From positions 15,265,162 through 15,329,161 of the forward strand of contig NC_086283.1 of the NCBI RefSeq assembly GCF_021018805.1: a stretch of 64,000 nucleotides of DNA, read 5' to 3'. A program made the translations under genes and the position numbers. Below are positions 23,961 to 37,469 of the stretch, piece after piece; positions within the stretch are counted from its first letter, which is position 1; each line of letters starts with the position of its first letter. The notes below the pieces were generated by a model, which was given only the letters and a program-made list of their open reading frames with translations, had not been told where the DNA came from and made no database searches. This DNA comes from Prinia subflava (taxonomy: Eukaryota > Chordata > Aves > Passeriformes > Cisticolidae).

Positions 23961-26486
23961 GGTATTCTTTTACAATGACCAAGAAGTTTGATTTTTTTTT
24001 TTTTTTTGGTGTAGCTTCTACACAACATGGTGTTTCCTTATAAAGACCTTTTATGCCTGGAAAGCGGAAAATGAGGATTTTTCTCCCCTTTCAATATTAT
24101 CACACAATTTGCCTTACCTCCATTTACCTCAGCTCCTACTGGTGTCTTAAATGCTCTGCTAAAACAACATCCTGCATAATTTTATCAATATCTGGATGGT
24201 AGAAAATGTCTTTGCAGCAGATCCAGCTCCTAGCTCTGGACAGAAAGGTAATGTCTACTCATCAGAATATGAAACAGATGCTGAAATATTTGTATTACAG
24301 TGAAACATCTGCTGCAAAAACTTTCCCCCTGAAAAATATTATCTAATGCATTCTTTCTTTTATTTTAAATGTGCACATATGTGTGCATGCAAGTTTGAGA
24401 GAGAACACCAATCGAGCCTAATGTACTGCTTCCTGCACCATGTGCACTCCCCACCCAATGCTGTGCAAACATCCTCCTGAAGTGACTACCTGAAACTAGC
24501 CACATCACATCACTTTGTCTGGGGTCAAACACAAAAGCTCCAGGAAGATTTCCAAGGACTTGGGTCACGTCCTTATCACATATCTGAACAAAGCTGGTAG
24601 ACTGTCTTTGTTGGCATTACATCTGAGATTAATTTAGTCCCTAGCTTTTCCCAGAGGGTCATCCCCCTCACCTGTCTCAGTGCATTAATCAAGTGTTCCC
24701 CACGTATATTTCTGAGTGCAGCACTTCATTATGGCCGACTGCTGTGGGCTGAAGGCAAGGAGATGAGGTGCTAATGAAATGTTTGTGTTTTGGACAGGAG
24801 CTGAGGTAGGTGTTTAAATGAAACAAAACAGCTGTTACAGCAACAGCGCCTTGTGAGACAGCGATGCCAACTGGGAGAAGTTGGGCAGGGGAGTGGGAGT
24901 TGTGGAAAGCAGCCACACGTGACAAGGATAGGCCTGTGCCTTTACATTTAAGCTGAGTCTTTGTGATTTATGTGGGCTTGGCACCTGGTCCAATGACTTT
25001 ATGGTCTGATGAAGCTCCAGCATAGAAGAAACAGCTGTGCCAAACTTCCAGGAAAGCCTCTCAGTGACCAGCGGGAGGAGGGTTAGCCCTGAGAACCTTC
25101 AAAATGTAGAAGCCATGGGATAGGTCTGTTTGTGAGCTGATGGCTTGATAGCTTTTACCTGAGATCCCTGGGGATCCTGATGAACAGGGGACCTTCAGAG
25201 GGAGATTGGAAAGTTCTGACTTAGTTTAATCCCACCCCACTTCTAGCATTTAACATGCAGCCAAACAGGGAGCCCAGATACTCTTTAGTTTCTCTCCCCA
25301 CTGAAAGTAGAAGAAACTACCCCAAGGATTATCCTCATTTTGCTCAAAATTATGAGATTATATCTACCCATAAGAACAGAACATCTATTAAAGAATGCTG
25401 CATGACCTCACTTGAAGACCCTGTCCTTGCTTCCCAAGTTAAAGAACCACCTTTCCTGTGTTTTTTTTTCTTCCTCTGCTTGTTCCTTCTTTCAAATGCA
25501 GCTTAGCTGAGCTTCTTGCAAAATAGAAATGTGGGGCTTGGAGCCCAAACATACCTCAACACCATGCACAGCACAGCTCTAAACGAATGCTGTGGTAGCT
25601 TCGACTTAATGACTAGACAGCACAAGCACACTGATGCATCAGGAGAAGGACAAAAGGAACTCAAATTAGATCAAGAGAAAGTATTCATAAAGCACAGTTT
25701 GCTTGTTTGTAGGCTAAGATCAAACGCGGGAAGAAGGGCATGGCAGAAGGGAGCCAAGAAGGTAGACTTTCCATTTTTCTGTGCTGAGATCCATAGCACA
25801 GCTTTATGCTCTCTGTGATATCAGGGTATCTATACATGCAAAGCCAAACGCTCTAATTACCAGCCCATAAAGAGCAACCACCCTGGGTCACAGAATATTA
25901 GACACAGTGGACCTTTTATGTCCCCAGCAGTGACTACAATTGGACAGAGAGAAGAGCAAGACCCTGCCAAACACAAAAGACAAATCCCATGACAGTGATG
26001 CCTTTAATTATGTGGTTTTATAGAACCACAGATTGTATGTTCAATGCAAATAAGTGTTAATAAACTGCAGAGGGAGTTTTTTTCCCAAAAAAGGGCATGT
26101 GCTCATTGTTTCTTGGTTCTATCCTGAGGTTACAAAAAAGAAACAAAATGTAAACCTTCCTTCTTAGACACTTACAAATTGGTATTAAAAGATGCATTGT
26201 AAAAAGGAAACTAATTAGAAGCCTTACAGTAATTATGCATTACTAAAGGGCCATTTGTACATATCCCATTGATTTCCTTTGTGACAGCTGCTACATTTCA
26301 TTAAACTGAATTTTGCTTGTTCATATATTTTTCTCTTCTCCCCCTCACTAGAAACTCTAGTGAGAGTACCTGGCTGTGTGGCACACAGCTTAACACCTAG
26401 GAGGTTTGAACTCTGTATATATCCAGTGATACCATATCTATTTGATTTTCTGTCACTGTACCAACATCCAAGACACTACTCTTTGA

Positions 26487-26521
26487 TAAAGACAGATTTT
26501 GCAAGGTAAAATCTGTCTTTA
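26487..26521. repeat. Perfect 14-bp inverted repeat with 7-nt loop
   Basis: TAAAGACAGATTTT at 26487-26500 and AAAATCTGTCTTTA at 26508-26521 are exact reverse complements around the loop GCAAGGT. It lies in the middle of an intron with no element recognised around it. Confidence 0.92.
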
Positions 26522-29500
26522 ACTGGGAATCAACACTGAAAATCATTGAACATCACAGGAGATGTTAGAGGTACTCAGCTCATTGCCAAATTTGGCACCA
26601 GACTGAAAGGTGCTACAGTGTTTAAGCACAGCGACCCTAACCTTAGAAAAGCAGGAGCTCTCCTAGAGTTAGGGTCTCTTTAAACCTTCATTGTTCATTT
26701 TGGCCTCTTGCTGAGCAGCTGATGGAAGACCAAAAACCTCACCAAACCTACAGCTGGAGAAAATACTGCTTTATGGCTAGTAAATACCAGCAGGTGCTAC
26801 AGGGAATATTGGTTGAATCCTTCTGTTGGGTAATTTTCAAATATGCAGTTTGTCCTTCCTTACAAAGCAGCATCTTAGAAGAGACTGAACACACTACACA
26901 CTTTACTTAGCATTAAACTTATGACAAGGACTTAGCTCCTGCAGCAGCTTTGGGAAAATGAGGACAGTGGCACAGGGCAGCAAAATACCACTTTTGCAAT
27001 GGCATCTCTAATTAAAACATCTGAATTTTATAACTTCTAAAGCCCTGTCTCATATTGCTAACACTCCCTTGATCTCACAGGAATATCTCATGCAATGCAC
27101 TTTCAAAAACTAGGATATGAGGAGCTACAGGCACATGGCTTTGCATAGGCTAAAATCACAGCTGGTGCACAAAGCAAGCAGTGCTTTTGTACCCCTCTGC
27201 CAAAGGTGTTTGCCAGCACAAACCTCATCCAAAAAAGTTTGCTCAGGACAGCCTGCAGAGTGCAATCACACAGGCACAGCCTCAGGCCCTGCTTATGGCC
27301 TGAGCTTTTGGTCCTGCCTGAGGTCTCCCTGTACTGCTCCAAAAAAAATGCCTTGTCTTTATTTGAAAAATACAAACACATAACTAGCCTACTTTTTATA
27401 ACAGCTTGAGGTGTTTACGGCAAATCAGCAGAGAAGAAAGCACAAAACCCCTTTCAGGTTCACACTTCACAGTGCAAATGAAAAACCCATCAGAGAGCAG
27501 GTGCACTGAAATGTTGATATGTTAAATGATCACAGTGTTATGCTCTTTTTTCCCTTTCTCTGACTGAAAAGCAGTAGTACATGAAAAAAAGCTTACTTGT
27601 CTCCTTGCTCAAGAATAGCTGGTTTTGCTCTGTATTCATATTAAACACCCAGTGCTAAAACAAACCCTTTGCTCAGGCTATCAATATTTGCAAGCCTCCA
27701 AACTAATTGAGTTAAAGGCACAATCAATGCCATTGACAACAAGTTCTGCCATCGAGTTCTGCTGGAAGTTGTTTGATTCTTGCCTCTGGCCAGAAAAAGC
27801 ACCAGTACAAGAGAAACTCCCATTAACCCTGAATGTACCTGGTACGGTCAAAATGGGCCTTTTGGAAGAGAAGGCCAGCACGGAAGTATGGATGTGGCCA
27901 CATAAATGCTCCTGGAAAGGTTATTGCATTGAAAGGGACCAGCTCAGGAAATGACAAGTCATTTAGAATGCCCAGTGAACAGCACCTCAGTCTCACTACA
28001 CAGGGGTCATCAATCAAATGATTACACTCATCCACTGTGTGGGACTTCAGGACAAAGAGATGTACCTGTCATTTCTTCAGCTTCCTCAACAAGGAAAATG
28101 TCATTTGGCTACATGATGCCATTAAATCATACTTCTCAGCTGAAAAGTGCCTTCAAATCTGTCTGACAAGACTCTTGGATGATTTTTTTTTCCTTGCCAT
28201 TTAGTCCTTTAATTCAAAATCAAAATTTGTCTCTGGTCAAAGCATCAGTAAGCACAATGGAGACAATTTCTTACAGGGAAGCCCAGCCACTCTCTAATGT
28301 TTTTTTAAAAAAGCAACAGATTCATCACGAAACTGTTGTAACATTCAAAGCAGTGAACAAACATATTTAGACTGAAAGGAGCTCAGCCACAGTGAGTGCT
28401 TGAAAATAAACAAATCATTAGAATATCTACTGCTAATCTTTGCTTCTGCCTTCAAAACTAAGCCAGAAGCACTAACCTAAATTTAGTACCAGAGTGGTGA
28501 TTGGTAACAGATGGTATCAGTTTTGGTGAACTGAGACAAAGCCTACTACTCATGGCAAAGGCAAGAAGAGAACTTCCCATGACCACACAGAAGAATTTCT
28601 AAAATTGCTCAACAGATTGAGAGCAAAGGTTTCCAAAAGAGAGCATGCAACCCTCTCCCTTCAACTACACAGCAGATGTTTATGCTGTGGCTACAGGAAC
28701 TGTACTGACTCAGAAATGGCCTGAATTGCAACAGTGCTGAGAACTCACTGTAGTGAGAAGAAAGGCACTGACCTTTATTAAAATTAGACCATCTACAAAA
28801 CGCTTAACTATGGAATTAATGGTCTTTTACTAGGTATGCAAGGTTTGCAGTCTTGGCCTTGAACTAACTACCAATCTCCTAATGGGCGCATGCAAAAAAT
28901 AATAGGTGATATGAGAAACAGAACAAGGTTACAAATTACAGGTTATGGTTTTGCTTTACTTACTATACGAGGGAAAATATTTTAAGGTCAGAAGGCATCC
29001 ATAGGACTGAAATAAAAGGAATTGCTTGGGAAGAAGGAAATAACATATGATCTATTTCATCTAATGAGATCTTCCCCGCAGAATAAGCTGAGAACTGCAT
29101 TTATGAATCATCTGTATTTGCTGCCCTACTGTTTGGGATTTGAAACCATACAAGCAACTGCTAGAGTAATTACACTGGGGAAGTGAGCAAGGCTGTAGCA
29201 AGAAAGGAAAATGGGTCACACATCAGAAATGCCTCTTTGACAGAATATCCACAGCATTCAAGGAAACTCCCAGGGAGTCTGTGAGACTCATCCTTTCCTG
29301 CAGCAGTTCAAATCAAAGGGACATCTCTCGCTGCCCCCTACAGCAATTTATATTCAGACTTTTTACCAGTGATGCCAGATACCAAGATGGACTCAGACTC
29401 GAGCAGAGAGTAAGCACAGAGCAACACAGAAAACATTACATTTTTTTTTTCAGTTTTGCCATGTGAGAACCTAACCATAGGTGTAGCTGAGTTGTAGATG

Positions 29501-32500
29501 GATGAACATGGGGTCACCTTCCTTTTTAACATTTACGCGATGAATTTTGGAGTCTGGTCAGAAACCCAAGGCCACTGCTTTGATTGTCCTCTCCCCTAAC
29601 AACAGGCTCACCACAGCAGAAGTATGCAGGGTGAGGATTTCTAGTTTATCTCTTGCTGACACAAATCAAGTGCAGGTTTCTCAAGCTGTGAAGTGTATTA
29701 AGTTCAGAGAGTTTTAACAAAGGACTACCAAACCACAGAACCTCACTGCGAGTCACACTTCTTTCAGATGTCTTTTTAATTATATTAAATGAAAGTTTTA
29801 GGCACTTTGATGTTGTTGGGCAAACATCTTGATCTCTTGAAAAAGCAGCTAAAAGTACTCCCTGTAGCTATAGTTAATATACAACATTGTATCCTCACTG
29901 CTAGCCAATTTATTCCAGCCACTTTAACAATGATACCTCGCCTGACAGGCTGTGCAGAATAGCATCAGGAGTCAAGCAATGCACAAATCATCAGAGAACC
30001 CTCAGAGTTGTTTGACACACACTGCAGAGCTCTTTGTCATACAGCCAATTAAGTGACCAGACAAGGAACTTGAAAACCTTCATTAATTTGCCTCTTTTTT
30101 ATATAAATGGAAGTAAAAGTCTTTCTTGTCACAGGGGCAAGAAGAACACAAGCAAACACGGCATAATTCAATTTGTGCTCCCTCTCAGAGCTGCAAGTTT
30201 CTTTCGTTTAGTCTTCATGGAAGCTGGGACCAATCATGCAAGCAAGAGAGAAGTAGGACAAACAGAATTAATCCACTTTAAATAGTACTGGCTAAGTCCC
30301 AGATGCACCTTTTATCTGATGAGAACTACTAGGTTAGCAAAGAAAAAAAAGTCTCCTCTGCTCAGGTCTAAACTTAATGCCTTGAATCCTCTGAGGAAAG
30401 CCTTTAATTTTTTGCTTAGTGCAGCAATTTAAACAGACCATGTTTCAAACAAGAAGTGTTCTGAAAACTTTCAGGAAAACCAGAAGGACAACTCTGCAAC
30501 CACCACCATTGTCTGCTATCAGGAGCCAGCCATCATCTCATCACTGGCTTCATGTGTGGCTCTGATGACACCTGCACCCAGAAGCTCTTGTAATTATCAA
30601 GGAGCAGGTGGCACCTCCATAATCTTTGCTATCCAGACCAGTGCAGAATTACAAAACAGGGCAAGCTGATTTACAGGCCAGCTCAGAGGGTGGCAGGAAC
30701 CAAAAGCAGCAAACTCCATTAGATGTGGAAGGTGCTGCAAAAGCAACCCTCTCCCGCCTCCTTCCACTCTTTCTACAAAGCTGCCATTCACATTACCTAT
30801 TGTATTCACCAACCTCCAGCTTTAAAATCACTCATACTGACTTTATAACAGAAACCACAAGAATGGGAACCCTGTGAAGTTTTTGCCTGCCAAGATCCTC
30901 ATCCCAAACACACCGTGCAATTTTACACGGAAAGAGGCCTCTGGTTTGGCACTGCAGAGAAATTCATTGGCCTCCTGATGCCTCAGAGCTGCACCCCACA
31001 AATCCAAATGAAGCAAGCAGGTGAGCTCAGACTTTGCAGTAAGATGCATGCACACGATAAAAAAGACTGCAAGCATGGTTGAGGTATGAACCTTTAATAA
31101 AAACTGTGTTTCCAGCTACTAAATCAGGAAAATTCTCTAATTTTTTCCCCATGTTTAAGTTTTCTGTTTTAATACAGCCTCACTTAATACATTACATGAG
31201 TACTTAGCCTCTTTTTTTTTCCTTTACTACCTCATCTCTGTTCCTAGAGGACAGGAGAATTGCATCCATGGCATTTTAATTTGGAGTGCTGAGAAATATC
31301 AAACACATGACACTGAGGGGCATGGAAGAAATGTGTGACACCAAACCCAGTTTCACAGTTTCCCAAAGGCAAGTGATTTCTGTTTTCTACAACTCCAGTG
31401 CTTCAGTTTGAGGACAACAACTTTTGGAAAATGAACAAACATAAATTCTGAAAAAATTAAAGAAAATGCATACCAGCTTACATCACAGACCAGCCACCAA
31501 ACCAAGCTATGCTAATCACATGTGTCACCCATTGTGACTCATTCTCCCACATGATGACTTTTCCATCCTTTTCCCAAAACAGAGTGCAAGAACTTCAGAA
31601 AGGTGGGCATAGGAGATATAGAGCTCTGCTCTCTAAAAGGCCACCCTCTTTGTTAAAGGAGCACCTTGCTGAGGCTACTCTGCCACCTTTGTATACACCT
31701 TGGTCAGCTGAGTCTCTGCTGACTATTAATTATTATCAGAAATTAAAAGCCACTTAGCAGTTTTTAAATTATTACCATGACTGAAAAATCTTCCAGCAAC
31801 TATCCAGTCTTTATATTAACATGTATTTATCATGCCACCTGCCGGGTTGGTTCTTGATGGACTTTTGAGACAAAAAAAGATAATTTACCAGATTTGAAAC
31901 TAAAGAGGCAGCATTTGTAACCTCTATCTCCAGTAAATAAAATCCCTGAGCTTTTAACTCAACAAATACTGTGAAAGTGAACAAATTAAATCTATGTTTG
32001 TTTTAAAGGAACCCAAAGAGATGAGGTGATAATCTGATAATGCGTTCCCAGTTTTATGTTTCAATAACTTGCAAATTTTGTCCATCTTCTTTGTATATTT
32101 ATTTATAGTAATTTATTCTGGGCTTAAGAGGACTTTATACACCAATTGCTACACAGGTTCTGTCAGTCATGGCCACTTAAATTGGTCAGCTCAAAGAAAA
32201 CAGTAAGATTGATTTTAGCAATTATCTTCTCAGGTCACCCTCCTCCTTCTAAAAAAACACCTTTCCTCAATAGTGCTTTGAAAATCACAATTCCTGGACA
32301 TCTCTCACATAAACTTCATACTGCACCCTCCTTTGTCTAGGAAGCCCAGAAATGAAGGTACACTTCCAGCCCTCTGAGCCAAATTCAGCCAGGGATGCCC
32401 TTCACAGTAATGGGATCAGCATGAGAAGATCACGTCAGCAAAGCTGAACACTATTTCTCTGCCATCAGCGCTGTATGTCTCAGTGACTTTCCATGTTCCA

Positions 32501-34483
32501 TTGACTTTACAAAGCCCAGGGTGTCTTAAGATTTGTTGAAAATTCTCTGCTAAATTCTCTTCAGCCAGCCCAAACATTTCACTTTTTGGTAAAGGATGAG
32601 TGGCCTGTAACAGGACTAGCTGCAGTCACATCTAATTGCTATTACAGACAACCTCTCCCTCACTAGACTTTTCGATGACTTTAGCCACACAATTTTCCAA
32701 ATGGAAGCATACTGTATGAAAATATGTCGAGATACATTACTTTACATCCATATAGTACAAAGCAGAGCTGGAACGGTTCAATTAGGTCACCTAATTCATT
32801 CTTCAAGCCCTCTTTTACAGGACTGTCTTCTTCAATATATTTAACAGATTTGTCCATATCCATACTTAACAGCTCAAGCAATGAGCTTTCATCAGTTTTC
32901 ATCTACTGAAGAAGTAGGTGCATGATTAATGTTTAAACATGCAAGCAACCTTTCCAAGTGAAAGGAAAGGAGTCCTTGAAATTAAGGGTAAGCTGAACTT
33001 TTTGCAGAGTATTCAGGTTTTACTCTATCAAGGCTATCTTTCTGTAGGGGATATTAACCTCACCAATCGCTACTGTTTGAAGAAAGACGGAAGGGCAGGA
33101 GTGTGCATCGACTCTGAGGAGAATGCCTGTGCAGCCAGAGAAAGCACAACTATGGATCAGGTAGCACCCAATGTCCCCAACAGGACTGTGCAGCCCAGTG
33201 TCAAACCAGTCTCACCACATTTCCAGTGGCAGCAGTACACAAGCTTGCGAGTGAGCACCGCACTGCAAACTAAATTCCCTAAATTCCTTCAAATGCCTGC
33301 TAGTTGCTTTCTCTGGGATCCCAGACACGGGATGTGTAACTCCGTAACTCATCTTTATCCATTAAGGTATATGGAAGGGAAAAGGTGACTTTCTCTTGTG
33401 ACATTTTCCAAAGGGAAGACAGCCAGCACACAGGGGTACTGTTTTATTTCTAACACCCTAGAAATCCAGACCATCTAATCCCATTTGCTAAATGAAATAT
33501 GTGCTCACAAAATAAAGTCAGTACCAACTGTAGGAAACAGAATTTTGCAGGAAAATGCAGGTACAGACAGCCCCCTCCAGAAATATAGAGTTCATTTATG
33601 TGTGTTACACATATACATATAAATACTGATCAACCACCTGTAAGAACAATATCAACATTCACAAGCACAAGACAGCGATTAGAAGGTAAACATTCACATT
33701 TCTTAAAGCAGCATTAACTCACCTACAGTATACAATCAAGTTTATATAAAAAAAGACTGGAGCAAATGCTACAAGGCAAGGTTACAGGATTAGTAAGATA
33801 ACCCAAGGTCTCACTCCTGAGAAGCCCACGATGTGATCTTGCCAGAATGCAGGGGCTTGACTTTGTTTACATCAAACACAGTGTAAGATTACGAAAGTCA
33901 GGCCAGATCTGGGTGAACTTCGTGGGATGTTATGTCCATTACCCTATGCATTGTTTGCAGAACTCTCCTCCTTCCAACATCTCTCTGTGAGACACTCTGC
34001 ATTTCATTACAATCCTACCTCCTCCCTCACGCTGAGTGTTGCCATTTTGAATTGTTTGTAAATTTAAAAAGGTAAAAGGGGAAGAAGAAAAACTAAAGAA
34101 ATGCAGGTGGCAGTAACATGAATGACACGCTGTAAGGAAAATCCAGTTGGTGTGGAGACACCTCTGTGAGTGGCAGTTTTGCATTCTTTACTTGCACATC
34201 TCCACACTGTCCTGCTCATTCAGATAGCCAGATGAATCGTGTCAGATTTCTCTTGTGTTTTTTAATACTTTCTGGTTCAGAGATTTTGTCCCAAATTTTT
34301 GTCAAGTCTGAGAGAAATAGGGCAGGTTGGTGAAGTAAAAAATGACATTATTATCCTGTAACCTTAACCTTAGAACTTGCTACCACGAAGCTGGTAATAA
34401 TCAGATTATTCACAGAGACAAGACCCACTTCACAGTCATTCAGTCAAACAACTGGACACATGTATTAAAAACACAAGAAATAC

Positions 34484-34522
34484 CTGGACATAGGCCCTGC
34501 AAGAGCGCTCCCTTTTCTGAAG
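34484..34522 (-). CDS. ADGRL3: ADGRL3 39-nt microexon in GAIN
   Basis: On the minus strand the 39 nt read LQKRERSCRAYVQ, phase 0 at both ends. They are preceded by a pyrimidine-rich stretch ending CTCAG and followed by a GTATTT donor. This matches the short segment that joins SLNK to AMVETVNN in vertebrate latrophilin-3. It sits between a 2.8-kb intron on the 5' side and a 12.5-kb intron on the 3' side. The peptide is strongly basic and carries one cysteine. The exon is far too short to be found by open-reading-frame length. Skipping it would keep the frame. A second AG six nucleotides inside the exon (CTTCAG) could serve as an alternative acceptor. Confidence 0.93.
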
Positions 34523-37283
34523 CTGAGTCCATAAAGAGAGCAGATTAAAGACAGAATAGAAAAAACAAGTTAGTGACAGAACAAAGGAAAAAAAAATGAA
34601 GAAAATGCCTCTGAAAAAACCCTCATTTCTCTCTTAAACAGCTCTTGAAAAACCAACCAAACTACAGGAGTGACCGTGAGTTAGACAGCAATGGAAAACT
34701 GGAAGGACTGGCTCCAGAAATGTGGGTTAGTCCTTTTTCAGTGAAGTGAAGCACAGACTGGCAACTTTGCAAGAGCAGCTGTTAGATGGTAGAAGACACT
34801 GAAGTCTAGTAGAGATACTCAAGAGATTATGTTTTCCTTACAGCTTGAAGATCACACATGACATTTTCACGTCAAACAAGGCTGAAAAAGATGAGGCTGC
34901 TGGTTATTTGCATAAGAGGAGCGTGGGCTTTGCAGTCAGACAGTGCTGATGCCACAGTGAAATATAATCAAGCTTCAGATGAGAAGGATCAGTCCCAGGG
35001 AGCAAGACATGTGTAGGACCGCATCCTGATACAGCCTGGACCTGTATGGACCCATGTTGACAGACCTGGGGCTTGGCAGGCAATCGGCAGCAGTGAGCTG
35101 GAATTGGTGAGCTCTGCACCACTGCAATGAAAGCTCACAAAACCAAGCTGCTCAGAGCCACTGGCTTGCCTGGGTTTGTTTTTGCTGATGTGCCTGGTTG
35201 GAAATTGCACATCAACAGAGATTCAGGGCAACTTGCGCTCTCAACACACAGCAGTAAAATCCCATTAGTACAGCTGAGAACCAAATTTGTCCTTGAGAGT
35301 TTTGAGGCTCTGAAATAAACAAAATACACCCAGGTATCATGCAATGCCTAATTTCAATTTCAATTTCTAATTCATCAATTTGTAACAGTAGAAATCTTCT
35401 TCTGGGTAAATCTGGCCAGTACGAAGACTTTGCAGAAACAAATGGAGATCAAAGAAAGCCTTGCTGAAAATTACAGAGCTATCCACTCAGGGATCTTCCC
35501 AGTCTGAAATGGAACAATTATCACCCTAATTAAGCTTGATCCAGTGGAAAGCATAAAGCTTTCAGTGACAGAAAAGTGGTTCCTGAAAGATGATGGCTTT
35601 TAAAAATTCTGATTATGCCAGTTTATTTCAATTCCTCGTATATCAGCTTGTAAAAAAACTCTACCAGTAAAAACAGCACAGGTGATTACTTTCAGATCCC
35701 CAGCACATTTCCTTTAATGATTAAAAGAATATTTAATGACGAGAGCTTATTTTATTTCTTCTTTTTGACTAAACAGCACTAAACTAAACTCTTTGCAAAT
35801 TACTTTTTTCTGTGTTTTTGTTTTTTTGGGGTTTTTTGTTTTGTTTTGTTTTTTCCTTTTCTTTTTTTTTTTTTTTTTTTAAATACTCTTGATCGGTGAA
35901 GGGGAAAATGGAGCAGTAACTCTGCTGCCTTTTGTTTGCCCAATACTACTTCCAAGTTGAATTCATGCATTCTTAAATGAACACAGAGCAGTTGCTCTTC
36001 TAAAGAATTAAGTGGGGAATGAGAGCAAGTAAATTACTGAGCCTGTCATTTGGATCACTGACTTGCATCGCTATTTTGCAGGACTTCACGTGGTCCAGAA
36101 TTTTAATGTGGAATGCAATTGATTTGTATGAGTTGCTTGTGCAAAGCTGATGGCAGGGGAAAGAAACCTGCAGTGGGGACCCAGGAGTGACAGCTGAGCT
36201 GAGGAGCTCTGTCTTGTCCAGTTTTCCCCTCCCCTAAGTAACTTGTTCCTGCCCCCATGATACAACCCCATTTCATGTAATTGAAACAAATACCATAAGA
36301 GAGATTTAAAAAAGATGAAAAATATGTGCTTGCAAAGCTGAATTGACAAAATGTTGGGTGTGGCTGGGATGCAACCAGAAGAGCAAGCAGACTACAACCA
36401 TGAAACCCGTTAGTAGGTGACATTAATTGCTGGCTTTACCTAATATTGTCAGACATCACCGTCATTTCAACAAAGAACCATGGTATGATTATAACAAATA
36501 ATGTTATGCTGATGTAACAGTTAATACAATTGTTACCTACATTGTTATAAAACGGCTGGAAGCAGTACTAATTAAAAGCATCAGGATAACCCAATTCACA
36601 GCACATGCAAAGCACATGAGATGCAGGAGTTCAGCTCCCATGCGACTGAAATCTGAAACAATCCTGAAGCCCTTTGCATTTAGAACAGCATCAGTCTACA
36701 ACAATAACTTACAAGAAAAAAAAGACCATTTTACTTCTCTGAAAAGCATTTCTCTTCATAAAACACCAAAGAAGTTTCAGGTTTAGGTGGGATCACTTAC
36801 TCTCCACATAATCTTGGGACGGAGTTCTGTTCATGTTTACCTGAATGCCAGAACTGTCAGAGCCTCATATGCAGCTGAGAACAAAATTGTCTTATTTTAA
36901 CTGGGTGGCTAATATAACCACGTGTTCATAGTCACCAGGGTCCAGCTGCTGTTTGTCCTGACAACCAGGCCCACTCAATTCATGGTCAGAATCCTAGGTC
37001 CTATCCCATGTGTTCACATGAGATTCAGTGATCAGAGGGCCTTTCACTAAGGAAACCTTCAGCTTTAAATGCGCTCTTACAGAGTCCACAGCTCGTATTT
37101 TTTCCCACAGCTGGCAACTCCTAGCACCTTTAGTGCTATGTAGCAATTCCTCTTACTTCTGGAAAAGACAGGAGGACTAATAACTCTTAAACCGTGGGCA
37201 CAGGAGCCACGCTGTTGTAAGGCAGTTAGGATGCCTCTGGGCTAAGCGACAGGCTATCACCGAAAGGGCCCCACTGCCCTCAC
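34523..37283 (-). other. ADGRL3: ADGRL3 intron upstream of the microexon
   Basis: A 2.76-kb intron. It contains the T/G-rich low-complexity tract at 35819-35880. No other feature recognised. Confidence 0.9.
35814..35880. repeat. T-rich tract with TTTTG-like units
   Basis: Low-complexity T/G sequence with imperfect TTTTG units (GTTTTGTTTTGTTTTT) followed by a T19 run at 35862-35880. On the transcribed strand of ADGRL3 it is A-rich. Confidence 0.88.
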
Positions 37284-37469
37284 CTTATTCAAGCTGCGCG
37301 CGGCGCTGTCCTTCCCGCCGGGAGTCAGGTTCCGGAGCTGCACGTCCAGCAGGTTGACGAGCTGGACCATGGCGGACACGGAGTAGGCGATGTCCCCGGC
37401 GTACAGGTGGTTCCTGGTGTGCTCCGCCAGCTCCCGCGCGATGTTGGCGGCCATCTCGCCCGACTTCAT
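37284..37469 (-). CDS. ADGRL3: ADGRL3 exon: start of GAIN domain (helical subdomain A)
   Basis: This 186-nt exon has 62 codons and phase 0 at both ends. The acceptor is CCGCAG and the donor GTGAGG. It encodes the first helices of the GAIN domain: it starts MKSGEMAANIARELAEHTRN and ends LRNLTPGGKDSAARSLNK. NLT is a potential N-glycosylation site. GAIN is the autoproteolysis domain of adhesion GPCRs. The exon is CpG-dense compared with the surrounding intron. From memory the mammalian protein reads VRAMDQLVG where this reads VSAMVQLVN, so an Arg and an Asp appear to be replaced. The initial Met is internal to the protein and is not a translation start. Confidence 0.95.

Larger units (their letters stand above)
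21970..34483 (-). other. ADGRL3: ADGRL3 intron downstream of the microexon
   Basis: At 12.5 kb, this is the longest complete intron in the window. It contains the A60 run at 23899-23958 with a T16 run shortly after, and a perfect 14-bp hairpin at 26487-26521. I recognised no CR1 copy and no exon in it; the remaining sequence is AT-rich and non-coding. Confidence 0.85.

Noticed and set aside
26630..26660. CCCTAACC-like text as an interstitial telomeric repeat
   Set aside because: Only one imperfect unit is present, with no tandem array.
32939..33388. 149-codon open frame on the plus strand, possible extra gene in the intron
   Set aside because: No recognisable domain, no splice-linked partner, and a length within chance expectation.
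37461..37469. ATG at the first codon of the GAIN exon as an alternative translation start
   Set aside because: It follows directly after a good acceptor and corresponds to an internal residue (Leu in the mammalian protein as remembered). Nothing suggests a promoter or first exon here.
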